Assembly (NCBI RefSeq): GCF_039729195.1 | Contig: NZ_CP155796.1 | Coordinates: 806,001 to 870,000, forward strand | Direction: 5' to 3' | Source of the DNA: Mycobacterium sp. DL | GTDB taxonomy: Bacteria > Actinomycetota > Actinomycetes > Mycobacteriales > Mycobacteriaceae | Length of the DNA stretch: 64,000 bases | In this document: positions 34,046-42,224 of the stretch, one piece after another | Layout of the letters: every line of letters starts with the position of its first letter | How positions within the stretch are numbered: the stretch's first letter is position 1 | Made by a program: the position numbers and the translations under genes | The notes under the pieces: model-generated | The model's input: only the letters and a program-made list of their open reading frames with translations | Told to the model about the DNA's origin: nothing | The model's database searches: none

Positions 34046-34809
34046 CCATTGTGCAGATGGGCAATTCGGCCCGATTGGCCGCCGCGCCGCTGGGCGACGG
34101 CGGCACCCCGACCACCACCTGGCTCGACGCCGGACTGCACCTACCCGAGCTGGACCTGGGTCAGTGCCCGGAGATGGTGGTGGTGGGCGCACACCCCGAC
34201 GATGAGACGCTGGGCCTCGGCGCGACGGCCGCACTGCTGGCCGAGGCGGGCATCCGAGTGCAGATCGTCTCCGCCAGCGACGGTGGCGCAGCGCACCCGA
34301 ATCAGTCTCTGCTGCAGCGCTTCGAGCTGGAACGCATCCGCCGATCCGAACTGCGCAGCGCCGCCGGAGTGCTCGGCCTGAATGCACCGATCTGCCTGGG
34401 ACTGCCCGACGGCCAGATCGCCGAGCACGAGGATCGGCTGGCCGACCTGCTGACCGAGGTGCTGGCCACCAAGCCTGTCGGGACCTGGTGTGCGGCAACC
34501 TGGCGCGGTGACGGTCACCCCGACCACGAGGCGGTCGGCCGTGCGGCTGCCGCTGCCGCCGAACACACCGGCGCAGTGCTGATGGAGTATCCGGTCTGGA
34601 TGTGGCACTGGGCACTGCCCGGCGACGCGGCGGTGCCGTGGGACCGCGCGTACGCCGCCCCGCTGACCCGGTCCGCGATCGAGCGCAAGAACGAAGCGGC
34701 GCAGACCTTTGGCAGCCAATTCGTGCCCCCGGCCCCCGGCGCTGGGCCGGTGCTGCCGCCGTTCGTGCTGAGCAGGCTGCTCGCCGTGGGGGAGGTGCTC
34801 TTCCGCTGA
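34042..34809 (+). CDS. PIG-L family N-acetyl-sugar deacetylase
   Basis: A 255-residue LmbE/PIG-L metalloenzyme. Zn-site motif AHPDDE at 50-55 (His51, Asp54) and the second His in WRGDGHPDHEAVG are intact. Family members remove acetyl groups from GlcNAc-linked small molecules, as MshB does in mycothiol synthesis. Here the partner glycosyltransferase three genes upstream could supply the N-acetylated sugar conjugate. The ATG overlaps the dehydrogenase stop. The 3' end carries GGGGGAGG, which would serve as ribosome site for the next gene. Confidence 0.9.
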   Translation: MTIVQMGNSARLAAAPLGDGGTPTTTWLDAGLHLPELDLGQCPEMVVVGAHPDDETLGLGATAALLAEAGIRVQIVSASDGGAAHPNQSLLQRFELERIRRSELRSAAGVLGLNAPICLGLPDGQIAEHEDRLADLLTEVLATKPVGTWCAATWRGDGHPDHEAVGRAAAAAAEHTGAVLMEYPVWMWHWALPGDAAVPWDRAYAAPLTRSAIERKNEAAQTFGSQFVPPAPGAGPVLPPFVLSRLLAVGEVLFR

Positions 34810-35429
34810 CTCCCCGACTTCCCGACAGCTACTTCGACGACATGTACGCCCAGGCCGCGGATCCCTGGCAACTGGAGTCGCGGTGGTACGAACAGCGCAA
34901 GTATGCGATCACCATGGCGCTGCTGCCGTATCAGCGTTACCGGCACGCATTCGAACCGGGCTGTTCGGTGGGCGTGCTCACCGCGAAGCTCCTCGACCGC
35001 TGTGATCACGTGACCAGCACCGACATCAGCGTCGGCGCACTGGACGCGACGAACGGCCGGCTGACGATCGGCGGGGTCAGGGAGCGGGCGACGTTGCTGC
35101 GCGGCTCCATCGACCAGCCCTGGCCCGCGGGACCGTTTGATCTGGTGGTGTTGTCGGAGGTGTGCTACTACCTGCAGCCTGAGGTGCTCCGCGGGTTGCT
35201 CGACCGCGAGGTTCCCAGGCTGGCTCCGACCGCGACGGTCGTGGCGGCACACTGGCGTCACCGGGTCGAGGACTACCCAATGGACGGGGACCGCGCCAAC
35301 GACATCATCGGCGCGACAGCGGGTCTGCACCACATCGGCGTGTATCGGGACGCCGACGTCGTCATCGATGTGTTCGACCGCGCCGGCGGCGCATCGGTTG
35401 CCGCACGCACCGCGGTGCCCGGGGCCTAG
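34806..35429 (+). CDS. NodS-like SAM-dependent methyltransferase, probable CTG start
   Basis: A 207-residue methyltransferase of the NodS group, which N-methylates deacetylated amino sugars in rhizobial Nod factors. Conserved features: YFDDMYAQAADPWQ, ESRWYEQRKYA, motif I FEPGCSVGVLT and CDHVTSTDIS. The conserved block begins with PDSYFDD, upstream of the first ATG (34842), so initiation must be earlier. A CTG at 34806 overlaps the PIG-L TGA (CTGA) and follows GGGGGAGG at 34788-34795. It fits the cassette logic: deacetylation by PIG-L, then N-methylation. It converges with the sigma factor (4-nt overlap). Confidence 0.83.
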   Translation: MTPRLPDSYFDDMYAQAADPWQLESRWYEQRKYAITMALLPYQRYRHAFEPGCSVGVLTAKLLDRCDHVTSTDISVGALDATNGRLTIGGVRERATLLRGSIDQPWPAGPFDLVVLSEVCYYLQPEVLRGLLDREVPRLAPTATVVAAHWRHRVEDYPMDGDRANDIIGATAGLHHIGVYRDADVVIDVFDRAGGASVAARTAVPGA

Positions 35430-36679
35430 CTGCTCCTGGCCTGTGAGGCTTTGTCCTGCAACACGTCGCGTTCGCGCGTGTTGTCGGCCAGCGCGGCGGC
35501 TCGGTCGAACTCGGTTGCCGCAGCGGCGGTCCGGCCGAGCCTGAACAGCAGCTCCCCCCGCACGCTCGGCAGCAGATGTGAACCCTCGAGACCGGTGATC
35601 CCGTCGATGATCTGCAGCGCCGCAGAGGGGCCGGTCGCCGGGTCGGCCATGGCGACGGCGATCGCCCGGTTGAGTTCGACCACGGGTGAGGGTGTGAGTT
35701 GCAGCAGCGCGTCGTACAGCGACACGATGCGCGGCCAGTCGGTGTCGTCGGCGGTCGGGGCGACGGCGTGACATTCGGCGAGCGCGGCCTGAAGCGAGTA
35801 GTGTCCCCAGCCGATTCGGTTGCGGTGCAATATGTCAGAGGCGCGCTGGAGTGCGGCGACACCACGCTGGATCTGACCCCGATCCCATCGGGTGCGGTTC
35901 TGGTTCTCGAGCATGATCGGTGTGCCATCACGGTCGGTGCGGGCCTGCAGGCGCGACGACTGGAACTCCATCAGCGCCACCAGTCCGTGGACCTCGGCCT
36001 CGTCGGGCGTCAGTGCCGCCAGCGAACGACCGAGACGCAGTGCCTCACTGCACAATTCGTCTCGAGTCCAGCGCTCGCCGGCGGAGGCGGCGTACCCTTC
36101 GTTGAAGATCAGGTAGATGACGGCGAGCACCGAGGTCAGCCGCTGCGAGTAGGCCGAGCGGTCGGGGACGTCGAAAGGCACTCCCGTCAAGGCCTTTTTG
36201 GCGCGCACGATGCGCTGCGCGACGGTGGCGGTGGGAACCAGGAACGCCTTGGCGATCTCCTCGGTGGTCAGGCCCCCGACGATCCGCAGCGTCAGCGCGA
36301 CCTGGTTCTCCCGGGACAGCTTCGGGTGGGCGGACATGAAGATCAGCAGGAGCACGTCGTCGTCGATCTGTTCGGGATCCCACGCATCGTCGACGTGGTT
36401 CTCCAGATCGCGGGCCAGTACGGCGTACTTGGCATCGAGGGTGTCCTGCCTGCGCCACTGGTCGATGGCCTTGCGTTTGGCCACAGTGGTCAGCCAGGCG
36501 CCGGGATTTCGTGGCACGCCGGTTTTGGGCCACTGCGTGAGGGCGTCGATCAGGGCCTCCTGGGCGACGTCCTCTGCCAGGCCGACGTCTCCCACCGCGC
36601 GGGTGAGGGTCGCGACGATCTTGGCTGCCTCCATCCGCCAGACCGCGTCGATGGTCTGCTGCAGATCGGGGGTGCTCAT
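35426..36679 (-). CDS. ECF sigma factor with C-terminal DUF6596/TPR-like domain (ECF42-like)
   Basis: A 417-residue sigma factor. Region 2 (about 10-80) contains DVAQEALIDALTQWP, and region 4 (about 118-165) contains GGLTTEEIAKAF and PTATVAQRIVRAKKAL. A long helical C-terminal half (from about 185) replaces the need for a separate anti-sigma factor. ECF42-type sigmas usually control adjacent YCII/DGPF genes; none is adjacent here, but one lies at 41656. It starts 4 nt after the phosphotransferase-like gene stop, so it is co-transcribed with it. Confidence 0.88.
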   Translation of the reverse strand: MSTPDLQQTIDAVWRMEAAKIVATLTRAVGDVGLAEDVAQEALIDALTQWPKTGVPRNPGAWLTTVAKRKAIDQWRRQDTLDAKYAVLARDLENHVDDAWDPEQIDDDVLLLIFMSAHPKLSRENQVALTLRIVGGLTTEEIAKAFLVPTATVAQRIVRAKKALTGVPFDVPDRSAYSQRLTSVLAVIYLIFNEGYAASAGERWTRDELCSEALRLGRSLAALTPDEAEVHGLVALMEFQSSRLQARTDRDGTPIMLENQNRTRWDRGQIQRGVAALQRASDILHRNRIGWGHYSLQAALAECHAVAPTADDTDWPRIVSLYDALLQLTPSPVVELNRAIAVAMADPATGPSAALQIIDGITGLEGSHLLPSVRGELLFRLGRTAAAATEFDRAAALADNTRERDVLQDKASQARSS

Positions 36680-36683
36680 CCGA

Positions 36684-37961
36684 TCACCGGCCCAACACCG
36701 CGGTGACCGCCGACGTCTCCCACAGGTTGAGGAAGTTCGTCATCATCAGCAGCCGGCTGCGGGCCTGCTCGCTGTCGGCGATCCGAGGGTCGAACCGGTC
36801 GTGCGCCGGATCCGGCAGGAGGTTCAGCAGATAACCGGGCACGTCCAGCAGCCACGTCGTGCCCATGATGGCGGCGTAGGTGATGACATATCCCCGCAGC
36901 ACGGTGGCGTTCAGTTGCGGACCGCCGGCTGCCGCGAACGCGGCCACAAAATGGTCCAGCAGTGTGTCGAAATCGTCGTTCCACATCTGGGTTTCGGCGC
37001 TGCACATCGAACCCCAGATGGCCATCGCGACGTTCATCCGCCCGACGCAACCCCAGTCCAGCAGTCCGCACTCGAGGACACCGGCCGCGGGCCGGAACCA
37101 GGCGTTGTCGACGTTGGCGTTCCAGTGGCACAGCGCGACGTAGTCCGGGTCGGCCCCCAGGTCGTCCCAGAGGGCGTCAGCCCTGGCCGGTACCAGGGTG
37201 ACTTCGTCGCGCAGACGCGAAATGAACTCCGGGGAAGCAGTATTCGCAGGCAGCAGTCCGGGATGACGCGCCGCCAGCTCGCCGAGGCGATCCACCCGGT
37301 TGCGCAACTGGTCTGCGGTGGGGGCAGGACGCTCGCCGACCGAGAGCGTCCGCATGTCGACCGGGAACTCCATGTCGGTGGCGAGCCGGCCCGCCTTGTC
37401 CGTGCCTGCCAGGGTGGCCAGCGCGTGAAGCAGCGCCCGATAGTGCGCCGGCGGGTCGGGCATGGCGTAGTCGGCGCACTTGTCGTAGTGCGGTTCGATC
37501 CCGTTGCTGCCGTAGCTGATTCGGTTCGTGATCAACAGTCCCGAGCCGGAGTCGGTGTGGAAGTCTGCGAACAGGCACCTCGGCACCTCGATCGGGAATT
37601 CCGGGCCGCGGGTCAGCAGCGCGAAGCGCACTTCGCCGGCCATCTGGCTACGGCCGAAGTCCCGCGCGGGATCGTCGAAATCGCGGGAGAACTTCACGAA
37701 CAGGTCCCGCGCCAAGTCGGTGGGGTGCCGATAGGTCAGCGACAGCAGTGCCTTTCGGCCCGTGCTACCGCCGCGGAACTCGCTCAGTTGCTCGATGGCG
37801 ACAACGGCGTTGGCGGCGGGCAGTGCGCCCGAACGGTGGAACGCGTCGGTGAGGAAGTCGACGCCACCGTTGCTCAATGCATCGGCATCGGCGGGGAAGG
37901 TCAGGCCGGAATGGTTGCCGACGACCCAACGGTCATCCGCCGGTCCGCCCAGCGAGTCCAT
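36684..37961 (-). CDS. Aminoglycoside phosphotransferase/choline-kinase-fold protein
   Basis: A 425-residue protein-kinase-like fold. The catalytic-loop segment reads ALCHWNANVDNAWF, where the usual HxD is HxN, and the following DFG-like motif is LLDWGCVG. The loss of the base Asp suggests altered or no phosphotransfer. The N-lobe Lys may be in ARDLFVKFSRD. The ATG at 37961 is chosen because longer open frames run antisense to the MFS gene. It is 23 nt downstream of the MFS stop and 4 nt upstream of the sigma factor. Confidence 0.75.
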   Translation of the reverse strand: MDSLGGPADDRWVVGNHSGLTFPADADALSNGGVDFLTDAFHRSGALPAANAVVAIEQLSEFRGGSTGRKALLSLTYRHPTDLARDLFVKFSRDFDDPARDFGRSQMAGEVRFALLTRGPEFPIEVPRCLFADFHTDSGSGLLITNRISYGSNGIEPHYDKCADYAMPDPPAHYRALLHALATLAGTDKAGRLATDMEFPVDMRTLSVGERPAPTADQLRNRVDRLGELAARHPGLLPANTASPEFISRLRDEVTLVPARADALWDDLGADPDYVALCHWNANVDNAWFRPAAGVLECGLLDWGCVGRMNVAMAIWGSMCSAETQMWNDDFDTLLDHFVAAFAAAGGPQLNATVLRGYVITYAAIMGTTWLLDVPGYLLNLLPDPAHDRFDPRIADSEQARSRLLMMTNFLNLWETSAVTAVLGR

Positions 37962-37984
37962 GCCAGTGATTCTGCACGGTCGGA

Positions 37985-39208
37985 TCAGACATACCGCGCG
38001 CGGCCGGCGAGCGCGCCGGTGACGATCTGCACGACATACACGACGAGGAACATCACCCACGGCACCGTCCAGCCATGGGTCACGTCGTGGAGCAAACCGA
38101 ACAGGAACGGCCCCGTGCCGGCGAAGAGATAACCCAGCCCCTGCACCATGCCCGACAGTTGCGCGGTGTCCTCGGACGTGCGGGCCCGCAGCGCGATCAC
38201 CGCGAGCGCGATCGAGAAGGCACCCATACCGACGCCGATGAGCACGCTCCAGAGGACGGGTTGTGCGGCGGGGGCGACCATCACTCCGACGGCGCCGGTG
38301 AAGCCCACCACGCCGAGTCCGACGATCCACCAGGTCTGATTGGCGCTGCGCGCCGCCAGCGGTGAGATCACCAACGCCACCGGCACGCCGATCAGAGAGG
38401 TGAGGCCGACGAGGAGTCCGGCGTGCAGCTTGTCGACGCCGTTGTCGATGAACACCTGCGGCAGCCACCCCATCACGATGTAGGCCATGAAGGCCTGGCA
38501 GCCGAAGAACACGGTGACCGTCCAGGCGACGGGGTTGCGCAGCAGCGAGCGCCGCGGCCCGGCAGATCTGGCATGTTCCGCCCACGCTCCGCGGTGTCGG
38601 CGCGCCGCGGGGATCCACACCGCGAGCGCGACGAAGGCGACGACCGCCCATGCGGCCAGCGCGACGCGCCACCCGCCCAGCGGATCTTCCAGGCCAGGGG
38701 TCACCGCGGACCCGAGCGCTCCGCCGCCCTGGAGCGCGGCGGTGTAGATGCCGGTCATCAGGCCGATGCGGGCCGGGAACGACCCCTTGATGACGACGGG
38801 GATCAGCACGTTGATCAGGGCGATACCGGCGCACGCGACGAAGGTCGCGGCGATCACGACGTGGGGTCCGTCGACGACTCGCGCTGCCAGGCCGATGGTC
38901 AGCGCGACCATGGCGGCGGAGATGGTGCGGCCGAGGCCCAGTCGGGTCGACAGCCATGGCGCGGCGAGCCCGGCGGCGGCGAAGCACAGTGCGGGAAGCG
39001 TGGTCAGCAGGCCGGCCCAGGTTGCGGATACTCCCAGGTCCGCACGCATGTCGCCGAGCAGCGGTGCCACGCTGGTGACGGCCGGACGCAGGTTGAGTGC
39101 GGTGAGCACGACGGCCACGGCGAGCAGCGCGCCCCCGGCCATCGCGGGGACGCGGGGCGCCGTGGCGTCGGGCGGGAGCCCGTCGATCACCGGCTTCTGA
39201 CTTGGCAC
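37985..39208 (-). CDS. MFS transporter, CynX/NimT-like
   Basis: A 407-residue transporter with 12 membrane segments. It has the CynX-type opening ALNLRPAVTSVAPLLGDMR and the loop motif LGLGRT..; the canonical GRRSDRxGRR motif is absent, as usual for this group (cyanate and 2-nitroimidazole transporters). The GTG start faces the FadR-type regulator across a 47-nt divergent promoter region, so the regulator probably controls it. Substrate unknown. Confidence 0.88.
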   Translation of the reverse strand: MPSQKPVIDGLPPDATAPRVPAMAGGALLAVAVVLTALNLRPAVTSVAPLLGDMRADLGVSATWAGLLTTLPALCFAAAGLAAPWLSTRLGLGRTISAAMVALTIGLAARVVDGPHVVIAATFVACAGIALINVLIPVVIKGSFPARIGLMTGIYTAALQGGGALGSAVTPGLEDPLGGWRVALAAWAVVAFVALAVWIPAARRHRGAWAEHARSAGPRRSLLRNPVAWTVTVFFGCQAFMAYIVMGWLPQVFIDNGVDKLHAGLLVGLTSLIGVPVALVISPLAARSANQTWWIVGLGVVGFTGAVGVMVAPAAQPVLWSVLIGVGMGAFSIALAVIALRARTSEDTAQLSGMVQGLGYLFAGTGPFLFGLLHDVTHGWTVPWVMFLVVYVVQIVTGALAGRARYV

Positions 39209-39255
39209 CCTGCTACCGTGCCATACATCCCATGATTGGTTGAAAGGACGTCTCT

Positions 39256-39921
39256 GTGCCGTTGACCACTACTCGGCGTACCGGCCTGGTCGACCAGGTG
39301 ATCGAGCAGTTGCGGCGTGCGGTCTCCGCCGGCGAGTGGCCGGTCGGTCAACGGATCCCCAACGAGGCGGACCTGGTCGAGTCGCTCGGGGTGGGCCGCA
39401 ACACCGTGCGTGAGGCGGTCCGGGCACTCGCGCACGCGGGAATCCTCGACGTCCGCCAGGGAGACGGCACGTATGTGCTTGCCACCAGCGAGGTGTCCGG
39501 GGCGCTGCGACGGCTCTGCGGCGCGGAGTTGCGGGACGTTCTGCAGGTGCGCCGCGGGTTGGAGGTCGAAGGCGCGCGTCTGGCGGCGGCGAATCGCACC
39601 GACTCCGATGTGGCCGAGCTTCGAGGTCTGCTGGCCCGCCGGGATCAGTGCCGGGCAGACGGCGACACCGACGAGTTCGCGCGCGCCGACGCGGCGTTCC
39701 ACCTCGCTGTGGTGCGCAGCTCACACAACGTGATGCTGACCGAGCTCTACCGGGGTCTCATCGAGGCCATCACCGCAAGTGTGGCGACGACCCATGAGAA
39801 GCCGGTGGAGATCGTCGACCACGGGGTGCTGCTCGACCACATCGCCGCCGGCGACGTGGCGCTGGCGGCGTCGACGGCGGGCGCGCTGCTCGACGGCATC
39901 CTCGCCGAGCTGGGCGCCTGA
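39256..39921 (+). CDS. GntR/FadR-family transcriptional regulator
   Basis: A 221-residue regulator with an N-terminal GntR wHTH (about 9-75: VGQRIPNEADLVESLGVGRNTVREAVRALAHAG, written here in part) and a C-terminal FCD ligand domain with metal-binding His positions (AAFHLAVVRSSHN, DHGVLLDHIAAGD). The GTG at 39256 has AAAGGA upstream. It is divergent from the CynX-like transporter, the likely target; the ligand would be a small carboxylate by family precedent. Confidence 0.9.
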   Translation: MPLTTTRRTGLVDQVIEQLRRAVSAGEWPVGQRIPNEADLVESLGVGRNTVREAVRALAHAGILDVRQGDGTYVLATSEVSGALRRLCGAELRDVLQVRRGLEVEGARLAAANRTDSDVAELRGLLARRDQCRADGDTDEFARADAAFHLAVVRSSHNVMLTELYRGLIEAITASVATTHEKPVEIVDHGVLLDHIAAGDVALAASTAGALLDGILAELGA

Positions 39922-39932
39922 CAGCGCGAAAG

Positions 39933-41534
39933 CTAGCCGACGGCGCGGCCCGCGCCCTCCCAGAACTGCTTGCGGACGGCCTTCTTGTCAGGCTTGCCCA
40001 ATGCGGTGATGGGCACCGAGTCGACGACGACGACCTGCTTGGGCACGTGCACCGAACCTTTGCGCTCCTTCACCGAGGCCTGGACCTCGGCGATCATGGT
40101 GGCCACGGCGGCGTCACCCGAATCGGCGTCGGGCCGCAGCACCACCACGGCCGTCACCGCCTCACCCCACTTCTCGTCCGGGGTGCCGATCACGCACACC
40201 TGGGCGATCGAAGGGTGTTCGGCCACCACGTCTTCCACCTCGCGCGGGAACACGTTGAAGCCACCGGTGACGATCATGTCCTTGGTGCGATCGACGATGA
40301 ACCAGAAGCCGTCCTCGTCCTCGCGCGCCAGATCGCCGGTGTGCATCCAGCCGTCCCTGAACGTCTCCGCGGTGGCCTCGGGCAGGTTCCAGTAGCCGCC
40401 TGACAGCAGTGGGCCGGACACGCAGATCTCACCCACCTCGCCCTGCGGCACCGGTTGGCCGTCCTCGCCCAGCAGCGCGGTCCTGGCGAACAGCGTCGGC
40501 CGTCCGCACGAGGTCAGCCGCTTCTCGTCGTGGTCCTTCTTGGACAGGTAGGTGATGACCATCGGGGCCTCGGACTGCCCGTAGTACTGCGCGAAGATCG
40601 GCCCGAAGCGCCGGATCGCCTCTTTGAGCCGCACCGGGTTCATCGCCGACGCGCCGTAGTACACCGTTTCCAGCGAGGACAGATCCCTGGTGTGCGAGTC
40701 GGGGTGGTCCATCAGCGCGTAGATCATCGAGGGCACCAGCATCGTCGCGGTGATCTTCTGTTCCTCGATCACGCGCAACACCTCGGCCGGATCGAACTTC
40801 GTCAGCACGATCAACTCGCCGCCCTTGACGATCACCGGCGTGAAGAACGCCGCACCGGCATGCGACAGCGGCGTGCACATCAGGAAGCGCGGGTTCTCCG
40901 GCCACTCCCACTCGGCCAACTGCACGGTCGTCATCGTCGTGATCGACTGCGTCGTGCCCATGACGCCCTTGGGCTTGCCGGTGGTGCCGCCGGTGTAGGT
41001 CAGCCCGCCGATGTTGTCGGGCGCCAGGTCGGCGGCGACCAGCGGCTGGGGCGGGTACTTGGCGGCCTCGGCGCTCAGGTCGACTGCGACATCGGCCAAC
41101 TCGGACGGCACCGGGCCGATCGTCAGGATCTGCTTGAGCGACGGCACCTTCTCCAGCAGGCCGAGTGCTCGCTCGACGAACATCGGGTTCGGATCGATGA
41201 TCAGCGACGTGACCTCGGCGTCGGACAGCACGTAGGCGTGATCGTCCAGCGAGCCGAGAGGGTGTAGTGCCGTGCGGCGGAAGCCCTGGGTCTGGCTGGC
41301 GCCGATGATCATCAGCACCTCGGGGCGGTTGAGCGAGAGCAGCCCCGAGGCGCTCCCGGTACCGGCGCCCAGCGCCTCGAAGGCCTGAATGTACTGGCTG
41401 ATGCGGTCGGCGAGCTCGCCTCCGGTCATCGTCGTGTCCCCGAGGAACAGCACGGGCCGGTCCTTGTGCCTCTTCAGCGCGCCGACGGTGAGGTGGCCGG
41501 AGTGCAGGGGATGGCGCAGCAGGTTGTCACTCAT
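39933..41534 (-). CDS. fadD8: Fatty-acid-CoA ligase FadD8-like
   Basis: A 533-residue ANL ligase with P-loop TYTGGTTGKPKG (Gly replacing the usual Ser), YGQSEAPMV, GWMHTGDLARED, TKDMIVTGGFNVFP and the C-terminal Lys in ITALGKPDKKAV. The position between menB and menC and the family match M. tuberculosis Rv0551c. Substrate specificity is unproven. It converges with the FadR-type gene (11-nt gap) and is preceded by palindrome family B copy 2. Confidence 0.87.
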   Translation of the reverse strand: MSDNLLRHPLHSGHLTVGALKRHKDRPVLFLGDTTMTGGELADRISQYIQAFEALGAGTGSASGLLSLNRPEVLMIIGASQTQGFRRTALHPLGSLDDHAYVLSDAEVTSLIIDPNPMFVERALGLLEKVPSLKQILTIGPVPSELADVAVDLSAEAAKYPPQPLVAADLAPDNIGGLTYTGGTTGKPKGVMGTTQSITTMTTVQLAEWEWPENPRFLMCTPLSHAGAAFFTPVIVKGGELIVLTKFDPAEVLRVIEEQKITATMLVPSMIYALMDHPDSHTRDLSSLETVYYGASAMNPVRLKEAIRRFGPIFAQYYGQSEAPMVITYLSKKDHDEKRLTSCGRPTLFARTALLGEDGQPVPQGEVGEICVSGPLLSGGYWNLPEATAETFRDGWMHTGDLAREDEDGFWFIVDRTKDMIVTGGFNVFPREVEDVVAEHPSIAQVCVIGTPDEKWGEAVTAVVVLRPDADSGDAAVATMIAEVQASVKERKGSVHVPKQVVVVDSVPITALGKPDKKAVRKQFWEGAGRAVG

Positions 41535-41577
41535 GCGCTCCAGACTAGAACGTGTTCCAGTTCCAGTCAGCCACTAC

Positions 41578-41641
41578 CGCCGAAACGGTATTCCACGCGG
41601 GCCCCACTCGGGATGTGCGCGCGTGGAATACCGTTTCGGCG
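41578..41641. repeat. Palindromic repeat family B, copy 2
   Basis: Perfect 22-nt arms at 41578-41599 (begins CGCCGAAACGGTATTCC) and 41620-41641, loop 20 nt. Compared with copy 1 the T-A pair at arm position 10 is G-C, a compensated change, while the loops share no clear identity. It lies 14 nt past the YCII gene stop (41656) and upstream of fadD8. Confidence 0.9.
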
Positions 41642-41655
41642 CCAGCTGGAGCGGC

Positions 41656-42072
41656 CTAGAAGATGCCGTCCTTCTTCCACTGCATTTCCTTCTGGACCCA
41701 CTCGTTGTCCTGGGGGAACTCCTCGGTCTCGGTGATGCGGCGAACCTCGAGCCGGGCGCCGAAGCCCAACGGACACTTCAGCGCCCACTGCTTGGCCTCT
41801 TCGAGTGAGGACAGGCCCAGCACCCAGAAACCGTTGAACAGTTCCTTTGCCTCGGTGTAGGGGCCGTCGGTCACCACGGGGGTCTCGGAGTCGAAGTTGA
41901 CGACGAACCCCTCTTCCGGCCCGGCCAGTCCTTCGCCTGCGAGCAGCACACCCGCCTTGATGAGCTCCTCGTTGTACCGGCCCATCGCCGCGATCACGTC
42001 GTTGAAGTCGACGTTCTCCATCGCCTTCTCGGCCTCGGGGGTCGACCGGAGGATCAGCATGTAGCGCGTCAT
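41656..42072 (-). CDS. YCII/DGPF domain protein
   Basis: A 138-residue protein of the YCII-related group: MTRYMLILRSTPEAEKAM at the start and the diagnostic VVTDGPYTEAKELFNGFWVLG (the DGPF/DGPY motif). Such proteins are the typical regulons of ECF41/42-type sigma factors, although the nearest such sigma gene is 5 kb away at 35426. Biochemical function is unknown. The ATG at 42072 is chosen; longer frames lack support. It is divergent from the MpaB-type gene. Confidence 0.88.
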   Translation of the reverse strand: MTRYMLILRSTPEAEKAMENVDFNDVIAAMGRYNEELIKAGVLLAGEGLAGPEEGFVVNFDSETPVVTDGPYTEAKELFNGFWVLGLSSLEEAKQWALKCPLGFGARLEVRRITETEEFPQDNEWVQKEMQWKKDGIF

Positions 42073-42174
42073 CGGGATGTCTCCTATTCGTCGGGAGGGG
42101 CGCGTCCATCGTGCCCTCGTTGACCCGTCGAACGGCAAGGCCGGAAATCGACATCACGCGGCCGGAAACTTTCG

Positions 42175-42212
42175 TTGACATGTTGACACGAATAACTACT
42201 CTTTGTGTCAAC
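42175..42212 (+). promoter_or_regulatory. Promoter with overlapping 8-bp inverted repeat operator
   Basis: A -35 TTGACA at 42175-42180, a 16-nt spacer and TACTCT at 42197-42202 form a good SigA-like promoter for the gene at 42225. A perfect inverted repeat GTTGACAC (42182-42189) / GTGTCAAC (42205-42212) spans the -10, as expected of a repressor site. The TetR protein encoded at 43187 is the obvious candidate. Confidence 0.65.
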
Positions 42213-42224
42213 GAGGGAGGCGCC

